This document shows, piece by piece, positions 1 through 7,293 of a stretch of DNA of 12,880 bases (the first letter of the stretch is position 1; every line of letters begins with the position of its first letter). The position numbers and the translations under genes were made by a program. The notes beneath the pieces were generated by a model that worked only from the letters and a program-made list of their open reading frames with translations, searched no databases and was not told where the DNA came from. Source of the stretch: DASWIV01 sp036397475 (GTDB taxonomy: Bacteria > JAJVIF01 > JAPKYR01); NCBI GenBank assembly GCA_036397475.1, contig DASWIV010000332.1, positions 1-12,880 of the forward strand, given 5' to 3'.

Positions 1-1
1 T

Positions 2-1201
2 CTTCATTTCCAGAGTATTGACCTTACACTGTACAAACTAACACTACCGCACACAGAGCACCAATGGCTGGATATTTTCTATGAGTTTGACACTTTAAAA
101 CTTCCGACTGATTGTGATGTTCATATTTACACCAGGGGTGACAATCTGGAGTATCGAATGGAGACTTCACCTGGAGAAATGGAATGGGTGCCATTTTATG
201 CTCCAATCGCGCATGCGAGCGATTTTGAAGGTCCCCTCGATGGTCCTCCTGGGGATAGCTCTACTATCCCTAAAATCGTGGTGAGCAGCAATGACTCTTA
301 TACTGATATCGCAGGACAGTATACTAAGGATTATTCAATTGCTGTCTGCAACCAGTTTAATCCTAATCACCCTTTTGGGCAAGGGTATATACAAATTGCA
401 GTTGATTTAATCGATTATCTTAAATATGGATCTGTAGTCAGAAGCAAGTACAAACCTAGTAGTTGCCCAGGCGCAATAGATATATATGGCTGTGAGAGCG
501 GTGACAGTGGCGCACCTATTCCTACTCAAGAGAATTATAAACAAAATATTCTAACTTTCGGACAAGAATATGTGATAGCTTCATGTATGGGAGAGTCAGC
601 ACAGTATGGACTCCAGAGTGAGGCTGACGTGATGTTTGTACTAGCACATGGCAATGTTCAAGATCAAGGGGCTCGCGCTGACCAGTCGTTCATGTCGGAT
701 TTTCGAAATGATCCTATTGAGCCTTATACCAGTCACACTGTTGACAATGCTATATGGGCATCGGACTTTGCAGATAATCCATCCTTGCTAGGTCGGGATG
801 CGGATTGGCTGGTATCACTTTCATGTAGTTTGCTAAAGCCGCCAGCATATCAGGATTGGCAAGCATTATGCGCTTCAGGCGAATTAAAATCTGTAATGGG
901 ATTCATAGGATTGCATACAAATCAAAATCCCGATGATTACTGGTTTTATGATCGATTTATGCAATATCTCCAGACCTCATATTCCGGTGACCCAGGCCAC
1001 TGGGAAGATGGAATAATGTCTCAGGATCCAGCAGTTATATCCTGGATGGAAGCCGCGTACGAATATTATAACAGGGCTAAAACTTGGTTATATGGCCGCA
1101 AAACAGACGAAACTGTTATTTTGAGAACTGCCGCAGTTGACAATTCAGGTCTATGGATTTTAGAAACAACACAAGGTGCGATTAAAATAAGTGAGTTTTG
1201 A
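2..1201 (+). CDS. Putative caspase-fold (DUF6345-like) protein, 5' partial
   Basis: The frame is open from the window edge, so the first ATG at 158 is probably internal and the real start lies upstream; 399 codons are visible. Counting from base 2, the C-terminal half holds two hydrophobic beta-strand-like runs ending in candidate catalytic residues: DVMFVLAHGN with His216 (codon 647-649) and DWLVSLSCSLL with Cys275 (codon 824-826). These are followed by W-x-x-L and a GFIGLHTNQN segment. A strand ending in His-Gly, then a later strand ending in Cys, is how clan CD (caspase/gingipain-like) peptidases place their dyad, and the W/GFxGLH tail resembles DUF6345 proteins as I remember them. The N-terminal 200 residues are not recognised. 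The next gene starts 10 nt after the stop, suggesting an operon. The coding sequence is AT-rich compared with the right half of the window. Peptidase activity is inference. Confidence 0.6.
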   Translation, partial: LHFQSIDLTLYKLTLPHTEHQWLDIFYEFDTLKLPTDCDVHIYTRGDNLEYRMETSPGEMEWVPFYAPIAHASDFEGPLDGPPGDSSTIPKIVVSSNDSYTDIAGQYTKDYSIAVCNQFNPNHPFGQGYIQIAVDLIDYLKYGSVVRSKYKPSSCPGAIDIYGCESGDSGAPIPTQENYKQNILTFGQEYVIASCMGESAQYGLQSEADVMFVLAHGNVQDQGARADQSFMSDFRNDPIEPYTSHTVDNAIWASDFADNPSLLGRDADWLVSLSCSLLKPPAYQDWQALCASGELKSVMGFIGLHTNQNPDDYWFYDRFMQYLQTSYSGDPGHWEDGIMSQDPAVISWMEAAYEYYNRAKTWLYGRKTDETVILRTAAVDNSGLWILETTQGAIKISEF

Positions 1202-1211
1202 GGTGATTATT

Positions 1212-2402
1212 GTGAAAAAAAAGATTACTATATTATTATTCATGCTCTTATTTATTTTTCTTTCGGTTTTGACTTTTATTTTAACGGCAGAACCAAATAA
1301 TTTGATAGTGGTGCCTGAAAGCTCATTAATGAAAATTCTTTCTGATTCCTCCCCGAACAATTTTTGGGTAGTAGATGAAAACTCTGGCTTAATCCAGCTA
1401 GAAGAGAATCCTCCCGGAACCTGGACGTTTCAAAAATATTCCATAGGTCCGGTTGTTGATGCATGCGGTCCTGACGCCGATGGTATCATTTATTGCACAT
1501 TCTGGAATTTCGCAAACGATGGAGGAATATACTATTTTGACACTGACTCAAGCATAGTTGTCGATTCAGCCTCATTCGATAATCCCCCACGTGGCATCGT
1601 CTTGTCTCCAGATGAAACTAAGCTTTATGTTGCAACTTGCCAATGGCCTCCTCCAGGAGAGCATTATAACCAAACATTTGGATACATGTATCCTGATACA
1701 GGATTGATTCTGGAAATATCGATAGACTCTAAATCAGTGCTTAGGACTGCAATAACAAGTGCATTTCCAGAAACTATATATTATGCTAATTGCGATGAAG
1801 ACAAAATAATAGTCAGTACATTTGAAAGCTATACTGTTAGCGAAGAATCTGGATCAGAACTGACAGGCAACGCATATGGCGAGTCATCGCCTTTGGATAT
1901 AATTGATGTTTCTACTTTTTCCAGGATGGAACCTAGAATATTCGGCCAATTACCAAGAAGTTCTTTAGCAAACATAATGAATGATTGGCCGTTCGAAGAA
2001 TGCCAAATGGCGATAAGCTTCAGGACACCATTTATGGCACCAGATAATCCGGAGTATTTTGACGGAATTTGGATAATTGATGCTAAAACCAATTCAATTG
2101 TTACTACAATAAATGTAAAGAATATAAGCAATAATGTAATTGGTGCTAGAAGTATTTTAGTCAGCAGTATATATCAAAATAGAGTTTATGTTGCTGGTGG
2201 AGCCCATGATCCCGCAATCAGTCCTCCCCCAATGATTGGGCATTGGATCTATATAATTAATCCATTTTCAGGTGAGATAATAGATGCTATTAGTACTGGC
2301 ACTGAATTTGAGTATCCGATATTTTTAACAGAGCTTCCAGACGGTCGGCTATTAGTTACATCCGGCGGCGATCGAGCACTCATAATCGAAACTTCCGAAT
2401 GA
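1212..2402 (+). CDS. Membrane-anchored beta-propeller (YncE/WD40-like) protein
   Basis: 396 residues. I chose the GTG at 1212 because GAGGTG at 1200-1205 sits 6 nt upstream and because KKK followed by a hydrophobic stretch (about residues 5-25) gives a clean signal anchor. A GTG at 1191 is in frame but would overlap the upstream gene and lacks a ribosome-binding site. No signal-peptidase site is obvious, so the protein is probably tethered to the inner membrane with its bulk outside the cytoplasm. The body shows repeated blade signatures: LSPDETKLYVAT, then 'IWIIDAKTNSIV', 'IYIINPFSGEIIDAI' and PDGRLLVTSGGDRALIIE. These are typical of seven-bladed YncE-like propellers, which usually mediate binding rather than catalysis. 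The gene follows the caspase-like gene by 10 nt, probably in one transcript. It is a paralogue of the gene at 2817-3977. Ligand and partner are unknown. Confidence 0.8.
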   Translation: MKKKITILLFMLLFIFLSVLTFILTAEPNNLIVVPESSLMKILSDSSPNNFWVVDENSGLIQLEENPPGTWTFQKYSIGPVVDACGPDADGIIYCTFWNFANDGGIYYFDTDSSIVVDSASFDNPPRGIVLSPDETKLYVATCQWPPPGEHYNQTFGYMYPDTGLILEISIDSKSVLRTAITSAFPETIYYANCDEDKIIVSTFESYTVSEESGSELTGNAYGESSPLDIIDVSTFSRMEPRIFGQLPRSSLANIMNDWPFEECQMAISFRTPFMAPDNPEYFDGIWIIDAKTNSIVTTINVKNISNNVIGARSILVSSIYQNRVYVAGGAHDPAISPPPMIGHWIYIINPFSGEIIDAISTGTEFEYPIFLTELPDGRLLVTSGGDRALIIETSE

Positions 2403-2403
2403 A

Positions 2404-2514
2404 GTCAGATGCCTTTTTAAAACAACTTTCATGGTGAGAGGATCTTCTGGAGGTCATGCTGAAGGTGAGCAGGCACGAAGTGTGGATGAATTATGGATGA
2501 AAGTGTAATCTGAC
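2404..2514. repeat. Nested inverted repeats, MITE-like or IS-end remnant
   Basis: GTCAGAT at 2404-2410 is the exact reverse complement of ATCTGAC at 2508-2514. Inside it, ACTTTCAT at 2425-2432 is the exact reverse complement of ATGAAAGT at 2497-2504. The arms have different internal spacing (14 nt on the left, 3 nt on the right), as expected for an imperfect terminal inverted repeat with an indel. The resulting 111-bp unit has no ORF, begins directly after the upstream stop codon and shows no clear target duplication. A solo IS end and coincidence are the alternatives. Confidence 0.4.
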
Positions 2515-2596
2515 ACCGTTGCAAAAGCCAACATTTTCCTTGCATTATAGCTCAAAATGAAAATAATGTCCGGTAACAAATCACGAGAGCGGTCAC

Positions 2597-2713
2597 ATGC
2601 ACACGAAACCGGACAATCAACTATCCTTTGAAGACCGCATCTACAGCCTGATTCCGGACGATCACTTTCTGAAAGCGCTAGATAGGTCCAGAAATATACA
2701 CCGTTGCTGTTGA
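2597..2713 (+). pseudogene. N-terminal relic of an IS transposase
   Basis: The ATG at 2597 opens 38 codons whose product includes QLSFEDRIYSLIPDDHFLKA and then ends in unrelated residues and a TGA. An 'xEDRIYxxIPxDHFLxxL' start is, from family knowledge, typical of the N-terminus of IS1182/IS5-type DDE transposases, where it is followed by several hundred residues. Here the match is lost after about residue 28 and nothing of the DDE core follows, so this is a truncated remnant. Which IS family it belongs to is uncertain because so little remains. Confidence 0.6.
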
Positions 2714-2798
2714 TGATACTTATCGATATGAATTAGTTAAGACAGTAAATCCTTTATTGTTTTGGGCAGGCAGCCAATACTATATCACACGACATTAA
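2682..2798 (+). pseudogene. Possible C-terminal relic of a lost gene
   Basis: From just after a TAG at 2679 the frame is open to a TAA at 2796-2798, reading IGPEIYTVAVDDTYRYEL and ending GSQYYITRH. The composition is protein-like (alternating hydrophobic and polar, strand-like), there is no plausible start codon with a ribosome-binding site, and the stop lies 18 nt before the next gene, which is normal operon spacing. It overlaps the transposase relic in another frame, so the junction near 2680-2690 may be a deletion or insertion end point. I do not recognise the parent protein; a third propeller or peptidase gene would fit the context. Confidence 0.35.
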
Positions 2799-2816
2799 TA
2801 AAGAAGGTAAAGTGAG

Positions 2817-3977
2817 ATGAATAAATATAAAATTATCTGGTATGCCTTATTGCTAGTTATTATTGCAGGCTCTTTGGCCGCTATTACATATATACGTGCT
2901 TCTGGAACTAACTATCAGATAGGAACTGAAGGTGCAATTGATAGTATTTTGAACACGACTGGATCTAAATTATGGGTCTCTTTCGGAAAAGATAATTATA
3001 TATCGGAGATTAATACACAGACTATGACAGAGATTCGCCGTATAACTGTCCCTGCTCCCACATTTATGGTCTTATCACCTGACGAAACATACTTATATGT
3101 GATAGTTTGCGGCAACAACCATAAAATTAGGCGCATTAATCTTTCGAATGAATCCGTTGATCAAATCGAACTAGAAGGATTGGCATTTAATCTTACAATA
3201 AATCAAGCAGGTACAAAAATTTGGGTCGTTAGTTCAACTTGGCCAGCCCCATATGAACCTGTAGGTCCCATGGATGCAAAGCATCAAACCGGTACAGGTC
3301 GAATTACGGAGATAGATCTCGATAATTTTTCAATCTCTAATGTTATACAAACCTATTACCCTATTCCGATATCTGTTTGGTATTCACCATACTCGGATAA
3401 ATTATTTGTAATTCATCAGGATGAAGATATGATTCCTAATGGTCCAACGGAAGCGGATTGGATATTTGGTGACCTTCTGGTTTCCTATAATCTGCAAACA
3501 TACCAAGCAACAGAAATCACCCGAGTAGGCAAAATTGATTTTATGAAGTTTCCAGCGGCTCAAATGACGTCATGGGACGACCAAATGAGATTCTTGGCTG
3601 TTCCCGATCCTGCACAAGGATTACCAAAGAGGTCTCTGCTTGTCTTTGATACACTTGATAATTCTTTAGTTCATGAACTAAGTTTTCCAACACCTCATTC
3701 AGATAATATTTTAGGCCAAATTCCTATCGGGATTAGATTCTGTCACAAAGTACCCGGTCAACCTTACCTTTGGGCTATCACATATAACGGTCTACATGAT
3801 GAAGATTGCACTGGTCTGACAGTTATTAAGATAAATACTGATACACTAGATCTTGAATACTATTGTCTTACCGAAACAACCCGGCAGGTTGGTGATTTCG
3901 CGGTTTCGCAAGATGGCAATACGCTTTATATCCCGATAATAATGACAGGTGAAGTCATTGTATGGTCCCCTGACTAA
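2817..3977 (+). CDS. Membrane-anchored beta-propeller (YncE/WD40-like) protein, paralogue
   Basis: 386 residues. The ATG at 2817 is preceded by AAGAAGG (2801-2807, spacer 9). Residues 5-28 (WYALLLVIIAGSLAAITYI core) form one membrane segment without a clear cleavage site, so the protein is probably an inner-membrane-anchored, outward-facing domain. Blade signatures recur: SKLWVSFGKDNYISEINTQT, LSPDETYLYVIVCGNNH, 'INQAGTKIWVVSSTWPAP' and the last blade VSQDGNTLYIPIIMTGEV. It shares with the gene at 1212-2402 the signal-anchor layout, the LSPDET blade motif and a distinctive 'K-[LI]-[YW]-V...W-P-x-P' insertion followed about 20 residues later by a 'TG-x-[IL]-x-EI' strand, so the two are paralogues. 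No enzymatic motif is seen. The gene is AT-rich like its left-hand neighbours, and no convincing terminator follows. Confidence 0.8.
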   Translation: MNKYKIIWYALLLVIIAGSLAAITYIRASGTNYQIGTEGAIDSILNTTGSKLWVSFGKDNYISEINTQTMTEIRRITVPAPTFMVLSPDETYLYVIVCGNNHKIRRINLSNESVDQIELEGLAFNLTINQAGTKIWVVSSTWPAPYEPVGPMDAKHQTGTGRITEIDLDNFSISNVIQTYYPIPISVWYSPYSDKLFVIHQDEDMIPNGPTEADWIFGDLLVSYNLQTYQATEITRVGKIDFMKFPAAQMTSWDDQMRFLAVPDPAQGLPKRSLLVFDTLDNSLVHELSFPTPHSDNILGQIPIGIRFCHKVPGQPYLWAITYNGLHDEDCTGLTVIKINTDTLDLEYYCLTETTRQVGDFAVSQDGNTLYIPIIMTGEVIVWSPD

Positions 3978-4070
3978 ACTCCTGATTTAACCTTTCGAGG
4001 ATACATGGAATTTTAAGACTTAAATTATTTGACTCTAAATTTAAAGTACTTCCAACCTTTTCCCTCTACC

Positions 4071-4101
4071 CCCTGTCCTATTCAACAAAGGCAGGACAGG
4101 G
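4071..4101 (+). promoter_or_regulatory. Perfect 9-bp hairpin covering a ribosome-binding site
   Basis: CCCTGTCCT (4071-4079) pairs perfectly with AGGACAGGG (4093-4101) across a 13-nt loop. The right arm contains the only Shine-Dalgarno-like sequence (AGGA, 4093-4096) for the ATG at 4104, so folding of the mRNA would mask it. There is no T-run after the stem on either strand, so it is not an intrinsic terminator. This is consistent with translational control of the small ORF and the coupled lipoprotein gene. Confidence 0.5.
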
Positions 4102-4103
4102 TC

Positions 4104-4238
4104 ATGAAGAATCCGCGCATTATCACCATCTCCATCCTGTTCCTGATCGCCGTACCAGCCTGTCTATTTGTTTCCCGGGGGTCTTTGAATTCTGAAGCGC
4201 ACCGAAGATTGTCATTGATCGGAGTAGACACATGCTGA
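4104..4238 (+). CDS. Small hypothetical protein with N-terminal hydrophobic segment
   Basis: 44 residues, beginning MKNPR and followed by a hydrophobic run (ITISILFLIAVPACLF) that looks like a signal peptide or a single membrane segment. VPAC is a poor lipobox because of the proline. I chose the ATG at 4104 over an in-frame ATG at 4029, which would put a hairpin in the coding sequence and has no ribosome-binding site. The stop overlaps the next start (ATGCTGA, 4232-4238), a typical translational-coupling junction. It may be a leader peptide for the lipoprotein gene or the truncated beginning of a lost exported protein. No family is recognised. Confidence 0.4.
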   Translation: MKNPRIITISILFLIAVPACLFVSRGSLNSEAHRRLSLIGVDTC

Positions 4239-4741
4239 ACAGGATACTCAGTGCGTTTCTCGTGTTGACGCTTTTTACAACCCTGACCTTAACATCATGT
4301 ACCAATAAAAAGGGAGACCCCACAGGACCTTTAATTTTGATCGGTGCCTTCATCCTGTGGGGTCTCACCGAGGGCGGATGGTTTTCCGACGATTATGACG
4401 AGGAAGACTTTCCGCCCGACCATTACCTTCTGCTTTCAAGCGTGCATCCAGAAATGAGCCTCGATGGGACTCTCGTCTCGGAAAAAGACCGTGACTGGTA
4501 CCGCACAGAATTTCTGCATCCGGGAGAACGTATCAGGATCTGGTCCGAGAGCTATGTGGGGCTTAGGGCTGTGTTGATCGATGAGAACGGGCGGTACTTT
4601 CCGTCAGACAATTACCAGCCCGGGAGCGATTTCAGTTTCGAGATCGAGGCTGACAAACCCATAAGTTACTACGTCATGACAATGAAACACGAGAATGTCC
4701 CGGACTACGTGCAGTATGAAATTCACTGGAAGTATTTTTAA
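4232..4741 (+). CDS. Lipoprotein with PPC-like beta-sandwich domain
   Basis: 169 residues. GGAG at 4221-4224 lies 7 nt before the ATG at 4232. The signal peptide ends in the lipobox LTSC with Cys23. The residue after it is Thr, not Asp, so sorting to the outer membrane is expected. A short hydrophobic, Gly-rich stretch (about 32-46) and an acidic linker (DDYDEEDFPPD) lead into residues 65-169. That region resembles a bacterial pre-peptidase C-terminal (PPC) domain: 'D-x-DWY', a GERIRI strand, 'VLIDENGRYF', a FSFEIEADKPISYYVMTM strand pair and a final YEIHW. PPC domains normally accompany secreted enzymes; here the domain stands alone on a lipid anchor, so binding or envelope adhesion is a reasonable guess. 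A hairpin terminator follows. Confidence 0.75.
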   Translation: MLNRILSAFLVLTLFTTLTLTSCTNKKGDPTGPLILIGAFILWGLTEGGWFSDDYDEEDFPPDHYLLLSSVHPEMSLDGTLVSEKDRDWYRTEFLHPGERIRIWSESYVGLRAVLIDENGRYFPSDNYQPGSDFSFEIEADKPISYYVMTMKHENVPDYVQYEIHWKYF

Positions 4742-4779
4742 CTGAGTATCCGGCGTGTATAGCGATCGAATAACTTTGT

Positions 4780-4808
4780 AACCCATGGTTTATCCATGGG
4801 TTTCGTTT
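4780..4808 (+). terminator. Intrinsic terminator of the lipoprotein gene, convergent with ftsK
   Basis: AACCCATGG (4780-4788) pairs with CCATGGGTT (4794-4802) across the 5-nt loop TTTAT, followed by a T-rich tail (TTCGTTTCT). It lies between the convergent stop codons. On the minus strand the downstream sequence is less T-rich, so it acts mainly on the + strand transcript but may slow both. Confidence 0.65.
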
Positions 4809-7094
4809 CTAAACCTCACTGAGTATCTCATCGACATTGTTATCCATTGGCAGCGGGAAATCGTCCGCGGCGGACGTACCCTCTATCTGAATGATCATTT
4901 TGCGGCATGCCGAGAAATTGATATCTCTCGGCTTAGAGCCATTTTTCTGGCCGATCAACCCAAGTTCTTCCATCTGATCCATCAGGCGACGTGCCCGTGG
5001 GTAACCAAGCCCTAGCTTCGATTGCAGGTTCGATGTGGAGGCTTCCCCTTCGTTCATGAAAACCGTAATGGCGTCGCGGACCATTTTTGTGTCCATTGAA
5101 TTAATATCAGTCGGTTCTCCGACTCCCACTGAGCCCTTTGTGGGTTTTGTCGGAGCATGCTCGGCAGTGACCTCATCATCGTAGTCAGCCTTACCCTGTT
5201 TCGACCAGAATTCCACAACACGCCTTATTTCGTCATCCTCGACAAGCACTCCCTGCGCGCGGGTCGGATTATCCTCATCGACCGGTTTGAACAGCATATC
5301 TCCGTTGCCCAATAGCGTTTCAGCGCCCTTGTGGTCGAGAATCGTACGTGAGTCGTTATATGACGCGACATTCAAGGCGATCCTCGCAGGAATATTTCCC
5401 TTGATGTTTCCGGTGATGATTTTTACGCTTGGACGCTGGGTGGCAAGAACCAGGTGAATTCCGACCGCACGGGCGAGCTGGGTCAATGACGTAATACAGG
5501 CTTCGATCTCAAACCCTTCCTGCGCCATAAGGTCAGCCATCTCATCGATCACGATTACGATGTACGGCATTCGGTCATCCGAATTTTTCTTGTGATTGAA
5601 TGAACTGATATCTCGTGCGCCGGCTACCTTAAGTTTTTTATACCGGTCGCGCATCTCCTGGACAGACCATCGCAGCGCGTTGACCGCGTCGTTGACATCG
5701 TTCACAACAGGCGTCAGCAGGTGCGGAAGGCCTTCATAGAATCCGAACTCAACCATCTTCGGATCTATCAGAATCAGACGTAACTGTTCAGGAGTCAGCC
5801 TGTATATCAGGGAGATAATTATCGAGTGAAGGCACACAGATTTACCCGAGCCGGTCTGTCCCGCTACAAGCAGATGCGGCATTTTTCCAAGATTCGCCAG
5901 GACCGGCTGGTTGTTCAGATTTTTCGCTACAGCCATCGTCAGCGGAGCGCGAGCTTTTTTCCATTCCGGGAGTGATACGAGTTCCTTCATTCTTACGAGA
6001 TTCGTTCGAATGTTCGGAAACTCGATTCCAATGGCTGTTTTCCCAGGGATCGGGGCCTCCACACGTACGCGTTTCGCGGGAAGGATATACGCTATATCCT
6101 TTTCCATCCCCTCGACCTTATTCACCCGGATTCCCTCTCCAAGGACAACTTCGACCCTGGTCACGGCTGGACCGGTGATAACGTCGCTGACCTGGCAGGG
6201 GATGCCAAACGTATCGAGTGTTTTTACGATTCTCTGGGCCGCGAATTCACGGTAATCGTCATCCACAACCGGGGGAGCGGCGGGTTCGAGAAGCTCAGGC
6301 GATGGAAGTTTGTAATGCATCGGCTTTGGAAGCGCATGGACCTCGTCCAGTCCCAGATCGAGCTGGCTTCCCGGAGGAGGCTGATAAGAATTTATTTTGA
6401 CAGGTTCGGGTTCGATAATCTCGGGCTCGGGTTCCGGAAATTCTTCTTCTTCTGCTTCATGATTGAAAAGGACCGACTCCAGATTCGCGGGAGGAAGTTG
6501 CGTTTTTTCAATTTTTCTGTCGGTGTTCCATAGTTTTTTCAGGCCTATGACAGTCACTTCGCCAAGCGCTTTGAGTAGTACCAGCGGATTCAACTGCAGG
6601 AATACAAACGCCAGGGTGACTATCAGTACCGCCGATACGATCACCGCGGAGTCGCCTACAAGCAGGCGCATGCCACGCCCGATCCACAGCCCGACATATC
6701 CCGTTGTTTTAATCGCCTCGACATCCCAGTAAAACGACTGCATGTGCATGGATGATTCATACGCGCCAAGTATCAGCGGGATAGACATTGTGTAAAGGCG
6801 CACCAGCCGTCCGGTGATCGAGAATTTCGCCGCTGAAAGTAAATGAAAAGTGGACAGCAGCAATAATCCGGCTATCATCCACGATCCCGCTTTTCCTCCT
6901 AAGGGACGGAGTATCCAGACCAGTTTCTCGCCGACAGTTCCCCCGTAGTCGATGAGCGCGAGGAAATAGACTATTGTAAGGGTAAGGACCACTACCCCCC
7001 ATATTTCGAGCGCGATCGTCCGCTTGAGGAGCAGTCTTGGGTCCCTCAGCTCTTCTGGTATAGGTAAGGATATTTCGTTCTTTTTTGCGGGCAT
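4809..7094 (-). CDS. ftsK: DNA translocase FtsK/SpoIIIE
   Basis: 761 residues. Membrane-anchored hexameric ATPase that pumps chromosomal DNA through the division septum and activates dimer resolution at dif. The N-terminal part has about four to five membrane helices (near residues 29-49, 70-90, 98-112, 148-168) followed by a Glu/Pro-rich linker (about 190-280). The alpha/beta motor runs from about 280: Walker A GQTGSGKS at 412-419, Walker B IVIVIDE at 512-518, and the 'ATQRPS' sensor region at 551-556. The C-terminal gamma winged helix (about 665-728) contains LQSKLGLGYPRARRLMDQME, the KOPS-reading element. A tail of roughly 33 residues after the gamma domain is less usual. Upstream of the ATG the ribosome-binding site is weak (GGGA, spacer about 10). 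The linker is much shorter than in E. coli FtsK, as in most other phyla. The gene is apparently monocistronic here and intact. Confidence 0.97.
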   Translation of the reverse strand: MPAKKNEISLPIPEELRDPRLLLKRTIALEIWGVVVLTLTIVYFLALIDYGGTVGEKLVWILRPLGGKAGSWMIAGLLLLSTFHLLSAAKFSITGRLVRLYTMSIPLILGAYESSMHMQSFYWDVEAIKTTGYVGLWIGRGMRLLVGDSAVIVSAVLIVTLAFVFLQLNPLVLLKALGEVTVIGLKKLWNTDRKIEKTQLPPANLESVLFNHEAEEEEFPEPEPEIIEPEPVKINSYQPPPGSQLDLGLDEVHALPKPMHYKLPSPELLEPAAPPVVDDDYREFAAQRIVKTLDTFGIPCQVSDVITGPAVTRVEVVLGEGIRVNKVEGMEKDIAYILPAKRVRVEAPIPGKTAIGIEFPNIRTNLVRMKELVSLPEWKKARAPLTMAVAKNLNNQPVLANLGKMPHLLVAGQTGSGKSVCLHSIIISLIYRLTPEQLRLILIDPKMVEFGFYEGLPHLLTPVVNDVNDAVNALRWSVQEMRDRYKKLKVAGARDISSFNHKKNSDDRMPYIVIVIDEMADLMAQEGFEIEACITSLTQLARAVGIHLVLATQRPSVKIITGNIKGNIPARIALNVASYNDSRTILDHKGAETLLGNGDMLFKPVDEDNPTRAQGVLVEDDEIRRVVEFWSKQGKADYDDEVTAEHAPTKPTKGSVGVGEPTDINSMDTKMVRDAITVFMNEGEASTSNLQSKLGLGYPRARRLMDQMEELGLIGQKNGSKPRDINFSACRKMIIQIEGTSAADDFPLPMDNNVDEILSEV

Positions 7095-7293
7095 ACGACA
7101 CCAATCCCGGGTATAATCGGGTGCATTAATAAAATCGATGCGGATTTAATGTTTCTGAACCCTTTTAACCATGGCGATACATTTAATTTATCGGCCGTGG
7201 GAAACTTTTATATTTATTCAAACTTAATTAAAATTAATGGATATTACTTAAGACATCCAAGCAGACGCTTCATGTGAAACGAGAGGCAAATAA
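7095..7293. promoter_or_regulatory. Divergent AT-rich promoter region of ftsK and the barrel gene
   Basis: Two divergent genes require promoters here, and the stretch from about 7140 to 7260 is strikingly AT-rich compared with both neighbours. I could not find a convincing -35/-10 pair with correct spacing for either direction; a TATAAT at 7112-7117 on the + strand lacks a -35 partner. The only clear element is GAGAGG (7281-7286), the ribosome-binding site of the gene at 7294. Confidence 0.35.

Larger units (their letters stand above)
2403..2816. other. 414-nt intergenic scar between two paralogous propeller genes
   Basis: No intact gene is present. From left to right it holds nested inverted repeats (2404-2514) resembling a small non-autonomous element or solo IS end; the first 38 codons of a transposase-like gene (2597-2713); an open stretch resembling the tail of another lost gene (2682-2798); and the ribosome-binding site of the next gene (AAGAAGG, 2801-2807). 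The 10-mer ACACCGTTGC occurs at 2513-2522 and again at 2698-2707, bracketing the transposase relic. The layout suggests insertion followed by deletion. Confidence 0.6.

Noticed and set aside
1191..1211. GTG at 1191 as start of the first propeller gene
   Set aside because: It would overlap the upstream stop, has no ribosome-binding site and adds residues before the lysines of the signal anchor; the GTG at 1212 has GAGGTG at good spacing.
3996..4017. Three-codon ORF (ATG GAA TTT TAA) after a GAGGA sequence
   Set aside because: Too short to support as a gene; the GAGGA match is likely chance in the gap after the second propeller gene.
4785..5015. 76-codon + strand ORF beginning in the terminator hairpin
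   Set aside because: It starts inside the hairpin and is antisense to the conserved end of ftsK.
5911..6255. 114-codon + strand ORF
   Set aside because: Antisense shadow of ftsK with Ser/Thr/Arg-biased composition and no start signal.
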